Shown here piece after piece: positions 47,701-59,621 of a stretch of 64,000 nt of DNA (position 1 is its first letter; the number at the start of each line of letters is the position of its first letter). Source of the stretch: Iris pallida (Eukaryota; Streptophyta; Magnoliopsida; Asparagales; Iridaceae); assembly GCA_029216955.1 (NCBI GenBank), contig JANAVB010004180.1, positions 1 to 64,000 of the forward strand, given 5' to 3'. The notes beneath the pieces are model-generated. The model saw nothing but the letters and a program-made list of their open reading frames with translations. It had not been told where the DNA came from and made no database searches. The position numbers and the translations under genes were made by a program.

Positions 47701-48150
47701 TTACGAGTCAAATCGATAGGGATATCGCGATCGGATATCATCCTCACGCTCCCACGTTGACTCACCTAGAGAGTGACGACCCCAAGCAACACGGACTAAG
47801 CTAATAGTCTTGTTCTTGAGTATCTTCTCCCTTCGGTCCAAAATAGACACGGGCTTCTCCTCATATGAAAGGTTGGTACCAACAACCAATTCCGAATGGT
47901 CTAGGATATGGCTCGGGTCCGGGATGTACCGTCGTAATTGGGACACATGGAATACATCATGCACCTCACTTAGCGACGGCGGAAGAGCGAGACGATAGAA
48001 TACATCTTCTACTCGCTCCAGGATATCGAACGGCCCTATATACCTAGGACTAAGCTTTCCCCGCACGCCAAAGCGAATGACACCGCGGTTAGGCAAGATC
48101 CTAAGGAATTCATGGTCGCCGCTAGCAAACTCTAAGGGACGCCGATGGGC
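47701..48150 (-). pseudogene. Element D integrase C-terminus and chromodomain
   Basis: The C-terminal GPF domain reads GVIRFGVRGKLSPRYIGPFD, then DVFHVSQLRRYIPDPSHIL. The chromodomain SILDRREKILKNKTISLVRV ... WEREDDIRSRYPYRF follows at about 47850-47705. The frame is intact from 48096 to the stop at 47701. The integrase joins this part without the insert seen in element A. Confidence 0.93.
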
Positions 48151-48162
48151 ATCGGCCCAATG

Positions 48163-49060
48163 TCACTGGCGATCTTGGGCAACTCGAAGATGATCCCTGA
48201 CTTTTTTGACTACTTCAACTGTCTGGGCAATCATTTCTGGACTGAGCATCTACCTTTCTCCGACATCGTCCCATGCTAGCGGGGACCTGCACTTCCTGCC
48301 ATACAGTGCCTCGAATGGTGCCATCTAGATGTTGTCCTGGAAACTATTATTGTACGAGAACTCCACCAGGTGTAGGTGATCTTCCCACGACCCACCGAAG
48401 TCAAGTGTACATGACCATAATATATCCTCAAGAGTCTGGATGGTGCGCTCTGACTGGACATCTGTTTGCGGATGATATGTTGAGCTAAACTGAAGGTGAG
48501 TTCCCAAACTCTCTTGCAGGATACGCCAAAAGTGTGACGTAAACCTTGAATCTCGGTCCGAGGTGATACTGATGGACACACCATGAAGCCTGACAATTTG
48601 CTTGAGATACATCTCTGCCAACTGAGTCGTTGACTGTCCAATTCTGAATGGGAGAAAATGAGCCACCTTCGTGAGCCGGTCAACTATAACCCAAATGGCA
48701 TCTCGACCAGCTGGGGATCTAGGCAATCCAGTCACAAAATCCATGGTCACATGCTCCCACTTCCATTCTGGAATTGGCAAGGGCCCAAGAAGTCCAGCGG
48801 GCCTCTGATGTTCAGTTTTAACTTGCTGGCAAACCAAACAACGAGAGACATACCGGGCTATCTTCCTCTTCATGCCATTCCACCAGAAATGCTGACGAAT
48901 ATTACGGTACATCTTCGTACTACCAGGATGAATAGAATACTTCGAACTGTGAGCTTCTTCCATAACTTCCTGTCTGATATCTCTACTAGGTACACAAAGA
49001 CGAGTGCCGTGCCGAAGTATACCAACTTCATGAATGCACAACTCTGGTCTTCTTCCTGCC
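48163..49060 (-). pseudogene. Element D integrase, zinc-binding and catalytic domains
   Basis: An open frame from 49041 to 48325 covers the HHCC region (EAHSSKYSIHPGSTKMYRNI, CLVCQQVK) and the DDE core: TMDFVTGLP near 48760, [15 protein letters not shown] near 48560, and SERTIQTLED near 48440. A TAG at 48325-48327 and a TGA at 48163-48165 interrupt the part leading to the chromodomain. The catalytic core itself looks complete. Confidence 0.93.
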
Positions 49061-49239
49061 TCACACTCTGTTCTGAGCCGCTGAATCTTGGAATCTGTAG
49101 ACTACGCCACCCGGATCCTCTCAACTATGCTGGACTGAACTTGTAGACTGGCCATCAATGCCACACTGGTAGGAAGAACCACCTCAATTCCCATCTTCTG
49201 AAAATTTGCCAATAACTCTGGTTGTGCCGTCAGGAAATA

Positions 49240-49700
49240 AACTCCGGCTCTCCGGCTCAATGCATCTGCTACAACGTTGGCCTTCCCTGGGTGATATTGC
49301 AAATCCATATCGTAGTCCACCCATAGCTCAAGCCACCTCCTCTGCCGCATATTAAGGTCCTTCTGGGTGAAAACATACTTCAGGCTCTTGTGATCAGTAA
49401 ATATATCCACTCTATCTCTATACAAGTAGTGCCTCCACAACTTAAGTACAAACACTACTGCTGCCAGCTCCAAGTCGTGGGTCGGATAATTCTTCTCATG
49501 ATCACGAAGTTGACGTGATACATAAGATATTACCTTCCCATGCTGCATCAAGACACACCCCAATCCTCTGTCTGAAGCGTCACAATAAACTGTGAATCCT
49601 CCGGTCCCATCTGGAAGTGTAAGAATGGGAGCCGTTATCAATCCTCGCTTCAACTTCTCAAATGATTCCTGACACTCTGCTGTCCAAGCAAACTGCACAT
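49240..49700 (-). pseudogene. Element D RNase H
   Basis: Motifs are [55 protein letters not shown] and [16 protein letters not shown] at about 49605-49250. All lie in one open frame (49917-49102), with the four acidic catalytic positions apparently present. Confidence 0.92.
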
Positions 49701-50600
49701 CCTTGCGGGTCAACTGGGTCATCGACGCTGAAATTCTTGCAAAATCTGAAACGAATTGCCGGTAGTAGCCGACTAATCCAAGGAAGCTGCGAACCTCTGC
49801 CACTGAGCTGGGTACTGGCCATGACTCGATAGCCACAATCTTCTGGGATCCACTTCCACTCCTCCTCGAGTAATGATGTGACCCAAGTACGAAATACGAT
49901 CGAGCCAGAACTCGCATTTACTGAACTTGGCGTACAATTGATGCTCTCTAAGCGTCTGAAAGACGATTCTGAGATGCTGCTCATGCTCTGCTTTACTTTT
50001 GCTGTATACCAGGATATCATCTAGGAACACAATCATGAACTGATCCAAGTAAGGCATGAAAATGTGATTCATGAGGTCCATGAATACGGCTGGCGCATTG
50101 GTCACTCCAAAGGGCATAACAAGGAACTCCCAATGCCCATACCTAGATCGGAAAGCTGTCTTCGGGATGTCCTGCTCTCTGACTCTGATCTGGTGGTATC
50201 ATGATCGCAAGTCTATCTTCGAAAATACCGAAGCCCCTCTGAGTTGATCAAACAAGTCATCTATTCTCGGGAGAGGGTATCTTTCTTGATTGTTACTGAG
50301 TTCAAGGTACGATAATCTACACATAGCCTGGACGTACCATCCTTCTTTTTCATAAAAAGCATTGGGGCTCCCCAAGGCGATCCACTTGCACGAATGAATC
50401 CCTTGGTCCTAAGTTCTTCAATCATCTTGTACAAAATTTTCAACTCTGAAGGCGCCATTCTGTATACTCGCTCTGATACGGGTGCCGTCCCGGGGATCAA
50501 GTCTATGGTGAACTCGATCTTCCGCTCTGGCGGCATCCTTAGAAGTTCTTCTGGGAAGACATCTGGAAATTCTTCAACTATCCTGGGCAACTGCACTGCT
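49700..50600 (-). pseudogene. Element D reverse transcriptase
   Basis: Motifs in order are [74 protein letters not shown] and the catalytic FLDDILVYS (about 50030-50003). A TGA at 50199-50201 replaces a conserved Gly in the RSGYHQ motif, and small indels lie near 50280 and 49850. The fingers, palm and catalytic Asp pair are otherwise clear. Confidence 0.93.
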
Positions 50601-50639
50601 GCTACTGCCATCCGCAAAACTGGAGAAGATGGTTCCACT

Positions 50640-51010
50640 GTGCTTCTGGAAAATGAGAACTCTGGCTCGCCTGGAATGCTGAAAACAACCCTGCCACCAT
50701 GGCAGTCTATCCTAGCATACTGGTTCCTCAACCAATCCATGCCTAAGACTACATCATAGTCTGTCATATGGAATTCTATAAATCTAGCGGGGAACTCTCT
50801 ACCGCTAACTTCGATCCGACATAAGGAAAACACTCGATCTACTCCCACAAGACCATTACCAGTAAGTATATTATGCCTCAATGATAAGACTCGGGCACCA
50901 ATCCTATCCGTGTCGCGAATCGTGCAGACATGAATGAATGCGATGCACCAGAATCAAATAATACCAATGCTGGAGAGGAGTTGACGAGAATAGTACCTGC
51001 CACTACCTCA
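50640..51010 (-). pseudogene. Element D protease
   Basis: The active site [14 protein letters not shown] (about 50975-50935) has an intact D-S-G. The frame changes near 50880, after which [20 protein letters not shown] is read at about 50755-50700, the usual second landmark of gypsy proteases. Confidence 0.9.
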
Positions 51011-52404
51011 CCTGGTACAACTTCTTCTTCCATAGCCATCATCATGGCCTGACCTTGTCCTCTAGTTGCGGGTCCCCTCTGCTGGAAACCTCTCTGCCTG
51101 CTCTGCACTTGGGCTTGGGTGTACTGCTGCTGGTTCTGCTGATGAAATACCTGGGCCTGAGGCAATAAGGGTCTCGGGTACTGCTGCTGCTGCGTAGGTG
51201 CTGGTCCCCTAACCGATGGACTGGTTAGGTTAGAAGAAGACGAACTACCCCTATTCGGGCAGGCTCCTATCTTGTGATCTGCCGCTCCACAAGCCAGGCA
51301 CAATCCCTGTACCCTACGATAATCTGCCACCACATGGCCTGGCTTCCCACAATGAGAACATCCCATCGCGGAAGTCTGTATCTGCTTCTGCTGCTGCAGG
51401 TACGTTGGGGTCGAATGCTGAACCGACGTTACTGAGGCCGCCCGCCTCGGAGTTTTAATAGTCAAATTCCTAGCTGCCGGGGCTGGAGCTGTTGATTGGT
51501 GCATCTGATTGTGGGACCGCTTCATACATCCGGTCCTATCCACGATCCTCTGGGAGGTATACTCATGCCTCATAGCTGCTCTCAATACCGCATCGAACGT
51601 TTGGTACTCGAACTGCTCGACTGCCAACAAGATCTCCAAATGCAGTTCCTGCTGGAGCCGCTGGGCCCTATCAAACTCGGTTGCCACCAAGGTGGGGGCA
51701 AACCTACTGAGTCTAGAAAACTCAGATGCGTAACTGTCGACCGTTCAGCCTCCTTGCTTCAAGTTGGTAAATCTCGTCTGCAGGTCGTACCGAGCTACAG
51801 CATCAAAATACTTCGTCTGGAATCTTTCTCTAAATACTGTCCAAGCAATGGATGCCACTAATCCCATGGCTTGCACTGCCCACCAACTGCGAGCCAAATC
51901 CAGCAACTGTAGGCGTACCACCGCCACCTTCTCATTCTCAGATGTCCTAGCTGCTTCCAGAATCACCTAGGTATCCTGAAGCCAAGCGTCCGCGGCAATC
52001 GCATCTTCGCTGCCGTCGAAGAAGGGAGGGTTCAAGTGCTTAAAGCTGTTGGCCGCGCTGTTCTCTGGGTGACCGTCTCTTGTCAAAGCATCCGCCACTA
52101 CCTGGTGTAAGGCGTCTCCTCAACAATCCTGGGAAGCTAACAAGGTCCTGATGAGACCTACCAAGGTGCCATCGTCAGGCTCGACAGGCTGGACGGGCCG
52201 AACTGGGGGCTCTCTTCCAGTAGGCACAACTCTGGAGGCTACTCCGGAGTATTGGGCTTGATCTCCGGGTTGCTGCTGGTCCACGGGAGTTGTTCCGTCT
52301 TGCTGATCGACTGGTTTATGAACAATGTCGTTGAAGAAAATGACATAGGAAATAATAAGGAAGGACCATGACAGATCAACGATACAAGCATGTGATCGGG
52401 TCAA
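50990..52404 (-). pseudogene. gag: Element D gag
   Basis: The N-terminal part is read from at most 52404 (a Gln/Pro-rich lead with LVGLIRTLLASQ). The gag core follows at about 51966-51745 (LQLLDLARSWWAVQAMG, WTVFRERFQTKYFDAVARYD) and 51690-50990. Knuckles are CSHCGKPGHVVADY, in which the last Cys is Tyr, and CLACGAADHKIGAC (about 51365-51260). Stops at 52120-52122, 51967-51969 and 51745-51747 break it. The true start codon is uncertain. Confidence 0.87.
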
Positions 52405-52497
52405 GATTCCAGAGATTCAGAGGATATAAATGGAGATCAAGGACGAGTACTGATTGAGACATCTATTCGATAAATCCTCACATTTCTTGAATGCCAA

Positions 52498-52514
52498 GAC
52501 CTGCATGGGCCACC
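52498..52514 (-). promoter_or_regulatory. Shared leader block of element D
   Basis: GACCTGCATGGGCCACC on the plus strand, ten bases inside the 5' LTR edge at 52525. On the minus strand the LTR is followed directly by TGGTTTAAGG, so here a TGG-starting primer site right at the edge is also possible. Confidence 0.5.
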
Positions 52515-52524
52515 CCTTAAACCA

Positions 52525-55273
52525 CGTGACGCCCCAGAAATAGAATACTGGAGAGCGGGGGCGAACATAGCCAGCTACGTATATTGAAATGGAGTCCACC
52601 TCGCTATACGGTCATGGCTGTCTAGATATGAGGGTTTACTATAAGCCAACGGTCTCTTAAGGTCAAGCCTATTGTCTCAATCTCAAGCAAGTAATATAAT
52701 TACAAGATGTTAGACCACCAAATATACAATAAAAGGCGTCCCAAATATTACATATTCAGTTGATCATGAAGCTAGTCGTACAAAATGCGAGGACTAGCAA
52801 GAGTTAAGTCATACATGATCAACCCTAGGATTTGTTAATCATGTTTACAGCCCGTAGGCAGACAGTAAGTAAATAAGCATCGAGCTAACAGGTGTTCGCC
52901 GGCTAAACGTCTCAAAAGAATAATTTTACAATGGAGCGGGTGAAACAAAATAGAAAACCCACTCGTAGCCCGGGTTCCTTCTAGTCGCCACCATCAGGCT
53001 GGAGGTTCGGTAGATCCTCGGGTGCTGCTCCGAAATTTGGCCACACAAAACCAGCTGGGTCAAACCCCAGAAAGAGCAAGTGCCACAAGGGAGGCCACGA
53101 AATAAGAACAAAACCAGCATATCAGAACATAAGAAAAATGAAAGAATAGTACAGGTAATAAAAGTACAACAGGACAGTAAACGACTAGGGACATGGAACC
53201 ATTCCGGGAGCCAGATTACAACCCGTAAACCAAACAAGGACCGGGGTTGTAATCCTTCGCCTGAATAGCACTCGTCTTTATCCATTTATTGTTAAAGATA
53301 AGTCAAACAATCATGTTCAGGGGTACCAGGTACAGGGACTAGACGAGACTTAGACAAGGCTGGACACCATCCATTCACAAGCGGCCAAGCAATTACTACG
53401 GCTTACTACTTTAACTAACTAGGGTTATCACAAGCCTAATTACTAATAAGATGCAATAAGAATTTTCCAGTCCCAAGCCCTGCAGACTACCCAGTTATCC
53501 TTCCGCGGGTTGAGAGTATGTTTGGGTACATCGCCCAGGAGACGATATACCCTTAGGTGACTTAGAGGGTACAACATATGACAGTGTGCTGGAAATGTGC
53601 TCTACTCGTCGGCAAGCTACAAGTCCAATTAAAGCGTCCAGATAACGAGATTGCCTGTGACTGGAAATTCTCCATGAACTATAGTTTGATCTAGTCATTA
53701 GCCTAATCCATATTCAGTGCGAATCCCTGACCGTGGGAACCAGGGAGTCACGTCCTAGACATGATGCAAAACAAGACAAGTGGATTGCACAAGCAAGCAA
53801 GCAGGAGCACCCACGGTGTTAGAGTTAGTTACAAGAGTCAAGTTACAAGTCCAAGTCAAGTTACGAGTCCAAGTCAAGTTACGAGTCCAAGTCAAGTGTG
53901 CGTCGCTACGGGCCACTATCAACATCTGGTTTCCGAGATAAATCATGAATCACAGGTTACAAGTCAAGTGTGTACCCCATCGGGTCACTATTAAGAGATC
54001 AGATGTACTAAAATCATACTTCACAAAATCAGGAAAACCGTATTAGTCATAAGCAAAATCATCGAAAATTGTGTCAGGTCGTATTGGGTCAAGATGGTCG
54101 TACTGTGTGGAACAAGATCTCAAAATCCGATCCACAAAAGAGAAGCCAAGTCCAAGAAATAAACTAAACCATCATGGGCAAGTGGGTTGCACAGAGGGTG
54201 GATGGCGCCATGGTGAAGTGCGCCGGGGGAATGGATGGCACAGGGGTAAAGTGCGCCGGGGATGGATGGCGCAGGGGTGAAGTGCGCCAGGGGAATAGGG
54301 GATCATGGGTGAAGTGCACCGGGGATGGATGGCGCAGGGGTGAAGTGCGCCAGGGGAACATAGGAGCAGGGCCGATGGCGCCGGGACCAATGGCGCATAG
54401 GCCAATGGCGAATGGGCCGATGGCGCACAGCCGAGGGCGCACGGCCGAGGGCGCATGGGCCGATGGCGCAGGGGCATGTGGCGCAGGGGGGAGGGGTGGC
54501 ACAGTTCGCCAAGGGGCAAGCTGCGCTGGTTAGCACTGCGCTAAAGAGCGCCGACCGAGGAAGGCTGCACTGTTCAGCCCAGGGGGCTGAGCGCAAGTCA
54601 GCCCTGCGCTAAAAAGTGCTGGCCGAGGGGGGTCTTCTTCTGCAAACCGAGAGAAAACTCTCAAGAACACCAAAATTCAATTCTTCATAACTTGGCCAAA
54701 TCAAAACCAAATGTAGATTTGAAAGTTCTAACTTGTGTAAAATTGAATTCTCTTCCACATAGAAGCATCAAAACAAGCAAAAATCAAAGTTTGATAGATC
54801 AAAACCAAGAATTTCCAAAAATGGTTAAAACCTAGATATAGAAAAATGGAAGCTCCAAATTACAAGATGCCAAGCTCTAATGTTGTTTTCCATGGCCTAA
54901 TCTAGCTAATAGACAAATAAAATGTGGTGCCTATTTGGTGGCAAGGTGCACTTGCCTATGGAGGTTGGTGGATGAAGGAGGAAGAAGAAGATGAAGAAAT
55001 TAATGGAAACTATGGAGGAGAGAGAAAGTTAGGTGGGGATTTAATGAGGGTGGGTTGTAGTGGAATGAGGGTGGAGTATAGGTTAGTGTGTTCCATGGGG
55101 ATTTAAAACTCAAAATTAGGTGGGGATTTAAAATCAAACCAAACCAATTAAAACCGAGCCGAGCCGAAACCCAAAATACGAGAAAACTCAAAATTCCATA
55201 AGTCGAGAAAATAAAATACATGCCAAAATCCGATTACGAGTATTAATACAAAATACGGGAAATGGGGGTGACA
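52525..55273 (-). repeat. Element D right LTR (5' LTR)
   Basis: Partner of 44816-47533. It contains the 18-bp tandem repeat (about 53840-53897) and the GC minisatellite (about 54190-54515), and has a ~30-base local duplication near 55110-55135 (GGGGATTTAAAA repeated). Confidence 0.92.
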
Positions 55274-55278
55274 ATCCG

Positions 55279-55293
55279 GGAGGAGGAGTTACA
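55279..55293 (-). repeat. Outermost 15 bases of element C right LTR
   Basis: GGAGGAGGAGTTACA matches the end of the left LTR at 38376-38390. It marks the far side of element D and the outer edge of C. Confidence 0.9.
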
Positions 55294-56078
55294 TTATGTT
55301 ATGATTCCATGCAATGGCCCACAAGGGGTGATACATGGTAAGCCCATAAATGGGTGATTCTGGAAATGCCCATAAATGGGTGATTCAAGGAAGACCCTGT
55401 GATCATGAGAGTACATGTCATAAGTGATCAATGAACCGTGAAGCATAGTGATACACCATGTAAGTGAAACGCACATAACATGTAGTATCCGATGCTCCCT
55501 GAGGGATAACATCTCAAGAAGGGATCCATATAGTACTAATCCGTGTGACCAACGTGACAGTATCAAGTAAAGTAATTTAAAGCAGGAAATTAATTCTAAA
55601 CAGGATATGAAATGATCATAGAATGTACTCGCCTGATGTCTGAATGTCCAAAGTAAATATACTGTCCGAGGAGAGGTGTCTGGCTCCTAATCAGAACAGC
55701 ACAAGTCATAACAAATCCAAAATGGCAATATGAAGTTCTACTATGCATTCTACATGATTCTAGGTCAATCTAGACCAAAGTCAACTCTTGGTCAACTTGG
55801 TCAACCCCGAAAGTCAAACCTAGGTCAACTACGGTCAAACTAGGTCTAACAATCTAAATTAGGTCAAACAAGTTATTCTAGATCTAAACAAACTAAGTAT
55901 GTACAAATCAAGTATCCAAGATAGCTACTAACTCATAGCCTAAGTCACTTGCTAAACCAAGCACAAAACTAAACCATAAGCTAACAAGGCACACAAACTT
56001 AGTTGTATAATGTATATATATTATTCACATTCACATATTCATATACATAGATATATATAGGAAAGCTATATATATAGG

Positions 56079-56155
<77 letters not shown>

Positions 56156-58788
56156 AGAGGTAAAAGAGTAAGTCAGTATGTGTGTGTTTGGCATGTGTGT
56201 GAAAGGATATGTGTTAATGTTCTAAAATTTAGTGATAGGTAGGTATATGTGACATTGGATACATGATGTAAAAGGGTGTATGAATGCATGTGTGTAAAAG
56301 GTTATAGGTTAACTCAGTTTATAGAAATGCATACATACATACTTACTTGTATACATGCATACATACATATCATGTATATTACATTTACATGATACATATA
56401 TGTATACTTGTATTATATTATACTTACATTCATGCATATTAGATACTTGTATTTATATTAACATATTGCAAACATTTATTTCATTCATACATCTATGCAT
56501 TACCTACATGTTTTATACATATGCATATATTGTATATTCATATCATTTCATACATTAACATAGAGACATACAAACATGCACACATCATATATTTTATACC
56601 TTGTACTACCTTGCATATCATGTTATATATTATCATTCATTCCTTTCATATATTACATTATCTTTAAGTTGAATACATCATATATGGATACAATACATTA
56701 TCTTGCATGCTTGCATTCATATATTACATTCTATATTACCTATATACATGTATTTCCTCCATTCATTCATGCTTGCATCATATACAGTACATTACCATAC
56801 ATGTTATCATTATATATTGTATTATAATATTTATACATTATGCATTTATATCTATCATTACATATATATCTTGCATTCATATCTAGCATTCATTATATAC
56901 TTTCATGCATACATTATATATCATTCTTTCATTCATGCATTGCTTATATGCTTTATATTAATTACATTCATACATGCTTGCATTCATCCATATATATACA
57001 TTAATGTTAAGAGAATATATATCATATATATCATTTCATTCATCTAATATATCATGCATTACATACTCTATATTTATTTAATATCCATACTACATAGGCT
57101 CATAGGTTGCACAAAATGCATATATCGTATAGTCACTCTTCTACTTAAAATCAATAATGTACCAATTGGGCATTCACGAAATTCTAGGATTATATTATGT
57201 CGTAGTCCTTTGTGTTAGCTTTTCGAAACTTTAAACGGATCACATTTTCGTGTCCGGAAGCTCCCGGAATCGCAAAAACACCGAAACACGTTCGTCTTTC
57301 GTACAGCTGACACTCAAATAATTTTACAAAAAGTTTTAGAACAAATTTGCCATATTAAAATATATATTTGGAAAGCTAACTTCGATACGGTTCTTTTAAA
57401 AAAAAGGAGATAAATCGGAGTTCTAAGCTAAAAGTTATGACATTTCTAAGTTGCTTTGGTTAATAAAAACGTGGATGAATATTATGACGAATTTGGGTTG
57501 ACCAAGATACTTGGATACCAACATAGGTATCCAAATAAAAATCATTCTAACCATCCTAACTAATATCAATCCACTCTCTAGCCATTCTAAAACTAAATTT
57601 AAATATCTATTTAAACTATTATCATACATACATACACATGGGGTGTCCTAATTTGGGATCTATCAAGTAGGACACAAGACACATATCTAAAATTCTCAAG
57701 AGAGCTCCAAATGGTCTCAAATTTGAATCTAAATGGGACACATGCATGAGGATGGATCCTACGGATTCAAAACTAATTTATATGCAAAGAAAATCAATTT
57801 AGAGGATGGGTTTTACCTATTGGGAGTGGAATCCCAATGAAATCCTTTAGGACACGGCTTCGATACGAAGATCCCTCAAAGTGGACACTCCTCCTTGCAC
57901 TCCTCTTCCAATCCTTGGTAGCACCCTTCCCTTGGAGAATGGGAATGATTCAGGAAAGGTTTGGTGAAGGAATGATTTGATTTGGAGATCAAATCAATGG
58001 AAAGGCTCTCTAAAATTGGGAAAGAACAAAAGAAAAATAAAAGAGGCAAGAATGTAATGAATGAAATGAATCATTCTCCCCTAAAGGTGGCTGCCATAAA
58101 GAGTCCATTAGGGCTAATGGGAAATGTCCTAATTGCCCCTTTCTAGTGTCATATGGTTAAGTCTATACTAGGTTCAAGTTTGGGGTCAAAATGATCTAGT
58201 TTTGAGTCTCTAACTTAACCATTCTAACATGATAAAAGTTAGTTTTATTAACTAACTTTATATTGGGTCTTGTGAGCCATGCTTAACTTAATATTGGATC
58301 TCATCTAGAGTTCAAGGTACCCGGGTCACAATACAAGTCGGAACGAGACGAAACTCAAACCCGACTAAACAAATCCAATAAAAACAATATTAAAAATATA
58401 AAATTTTCTCAAAATATTAAAATATAAAAAATGACTAAAATCATAAAACATCAATTTAAATATTATTAAAATAATTTAAAATTCTCCAATTAATCAAAAT
58501 CCTAAATAATTCAAAAGTCACAAAATAACCAAAATATCCTTAGCCTAAAAAGTTGTAAATAGTCATTCTAATCATATGGTTAGGTCCACATGGTCATGGT
58601 TAGTCTCTAAGCTTAGCAAAACTAGGGATTAACTAGTTAACCATCAAAATCATAATTCAACATTTTAAATAGTTTTAAATTGATAAAAAAATTACCAAAA
58701 AATCACAACATGAGTTAAATCTTATTATCGATTAATCAAAATTATAAAAGTTCAAAATTATCCTCATTTTAGAAAAGTAGGTGTTACA
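55294..58788 (-). repeat. Element E left LTR, second part (U3 side)
   Basis: It continues the E LTR after C and matches 62490-64000 as far as the window goes. It has a long TA microsatellite (56084-56152) and a low-complexity zone of CAT/TACA words (about 56330-57070). The U3 side is AT-rich and ends GTAGGTGTTACA. The first ~600 bases resemble the A LTR near 19320-19850. Frames at 56355-57047 read through the low-complexity zone. Confidence 0.9.
56084..56152. repeat. TA microsatellite in E left LTR
   Basis: Sixty-nine bases of uninterrupted TA. The equivalent place in the right LTR (about 63285-63295) has only about five units followed by GA. Confidence 0.95.
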
Positions 58789-59204
58789 AGTCTACCCTCC
58801 TTAGAAGAATTTTGTCCTCGAAATTAAGATGGTCGTACTTTTTCTAGAGTCTCGTCCCCAACAATCATGGTCTCAGAGCTTACCTAAATCATACGATTAA
58901 AAAGGATGGCATACAGGATCATGGCATATAGTGGTAGTGAAAGTCTCATCTAGGTATACTAGTCATGCTAACCAAAAGGGTCATAGGGTATCAAACATAC
59001 AAGCAATCAAGAGTGTTAAACTGGAAATGATACAGAAATAACAAATCATCAAAACTGTAAGACAGTCTACCATCCTATATAAAAACTGGTACTTATCAGA
59101 AAATAAAATAAGATAACTACCAATTATCTATAAAGGGGTACTATTCAAAGAAAAATCAAAATCAAAAGTTAAAGAATGAAAGTCAATTGCATTGAAATCC
59201 AATC

Positions 59205-59261
<57 letters not shown>

Positions 59262-59581
59262 CATTAGAGAGGGAAAAGCTAGCATTATGTAAAGGTTATG
59301 TGGTTAGTGTGTGTATGGGTGTATGTGGACATGTTCATAGGGTTAGATAGTAGACGTGTGTGTGTGTGTGTGAAATATACATGAAAGTGTATAGGAGGAT
59401 TTGGGTTTCAAAACAATAGCTATCAAGTTACACTACTCATGGCATATTGGTTAAACAATCTACAATGCACAACCTATTTACTCATAACATGCATGGCTAA
59501 CCATATATATACATATATCTATATGTATAGAGAGGTAGAGATTTAATTATGTATCTATATACATTATAACATGTATGCATA

Positions 59582-59621
<40 letters not shown>

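Larger units (their letters stand above)
44816..55273 (-). mobile_element. Element D: Ty3/gypsy chromovirus (Tekay/Del-like), full-length
   Basis: The left LTR is 44816-47533, the internal region 47534-52524, and the right LTR 52525-55273. The target duplication ATCCG flanks it (44811-44815 and 55274-55278). The minus-strand LTR starts TGTCACCCCC and ends GGGGCGTCACG, two bases beyond the usual CA. The internal region encodes gag to chromodomain, broken mainly by in-frame stops rather than indels. It sits 20 bases from the outer end of the C LTR. Confidence 0.93.
2296..55293 (-). mobile_element. Element C: non-autonomous large-LTR (LARD-like) retrotransposon
   Basis: The left LTR is 2296-4954 plus 37183-38390 (about 3.9 kb, split by B). 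The internal region is 38391-40914. The right LTR is 40915-44815 plus 55279-55293 (split by D). The outer end on the U3 side is ...GGAGTTACA at 55293 and on the U5 side TGTCACGACCC at 2296. The empty target in the other E LTR (62484-62500) reads with a tandem TTATGTTATG. TTATG therefore appears to be the TSD, with one CA dinucleotide lost at the left junction. The internal region has no gag or pol, only about 2.5 kb of conserved non-coding sequence also found in element B. Confidence 0.85.

Noticed and set aside
56355..57047. His/Tyr/Ile-rich frames in E LTR (also 63502-63974)
   Set aside because: They read through a CAT/TACA low-complexity zone.
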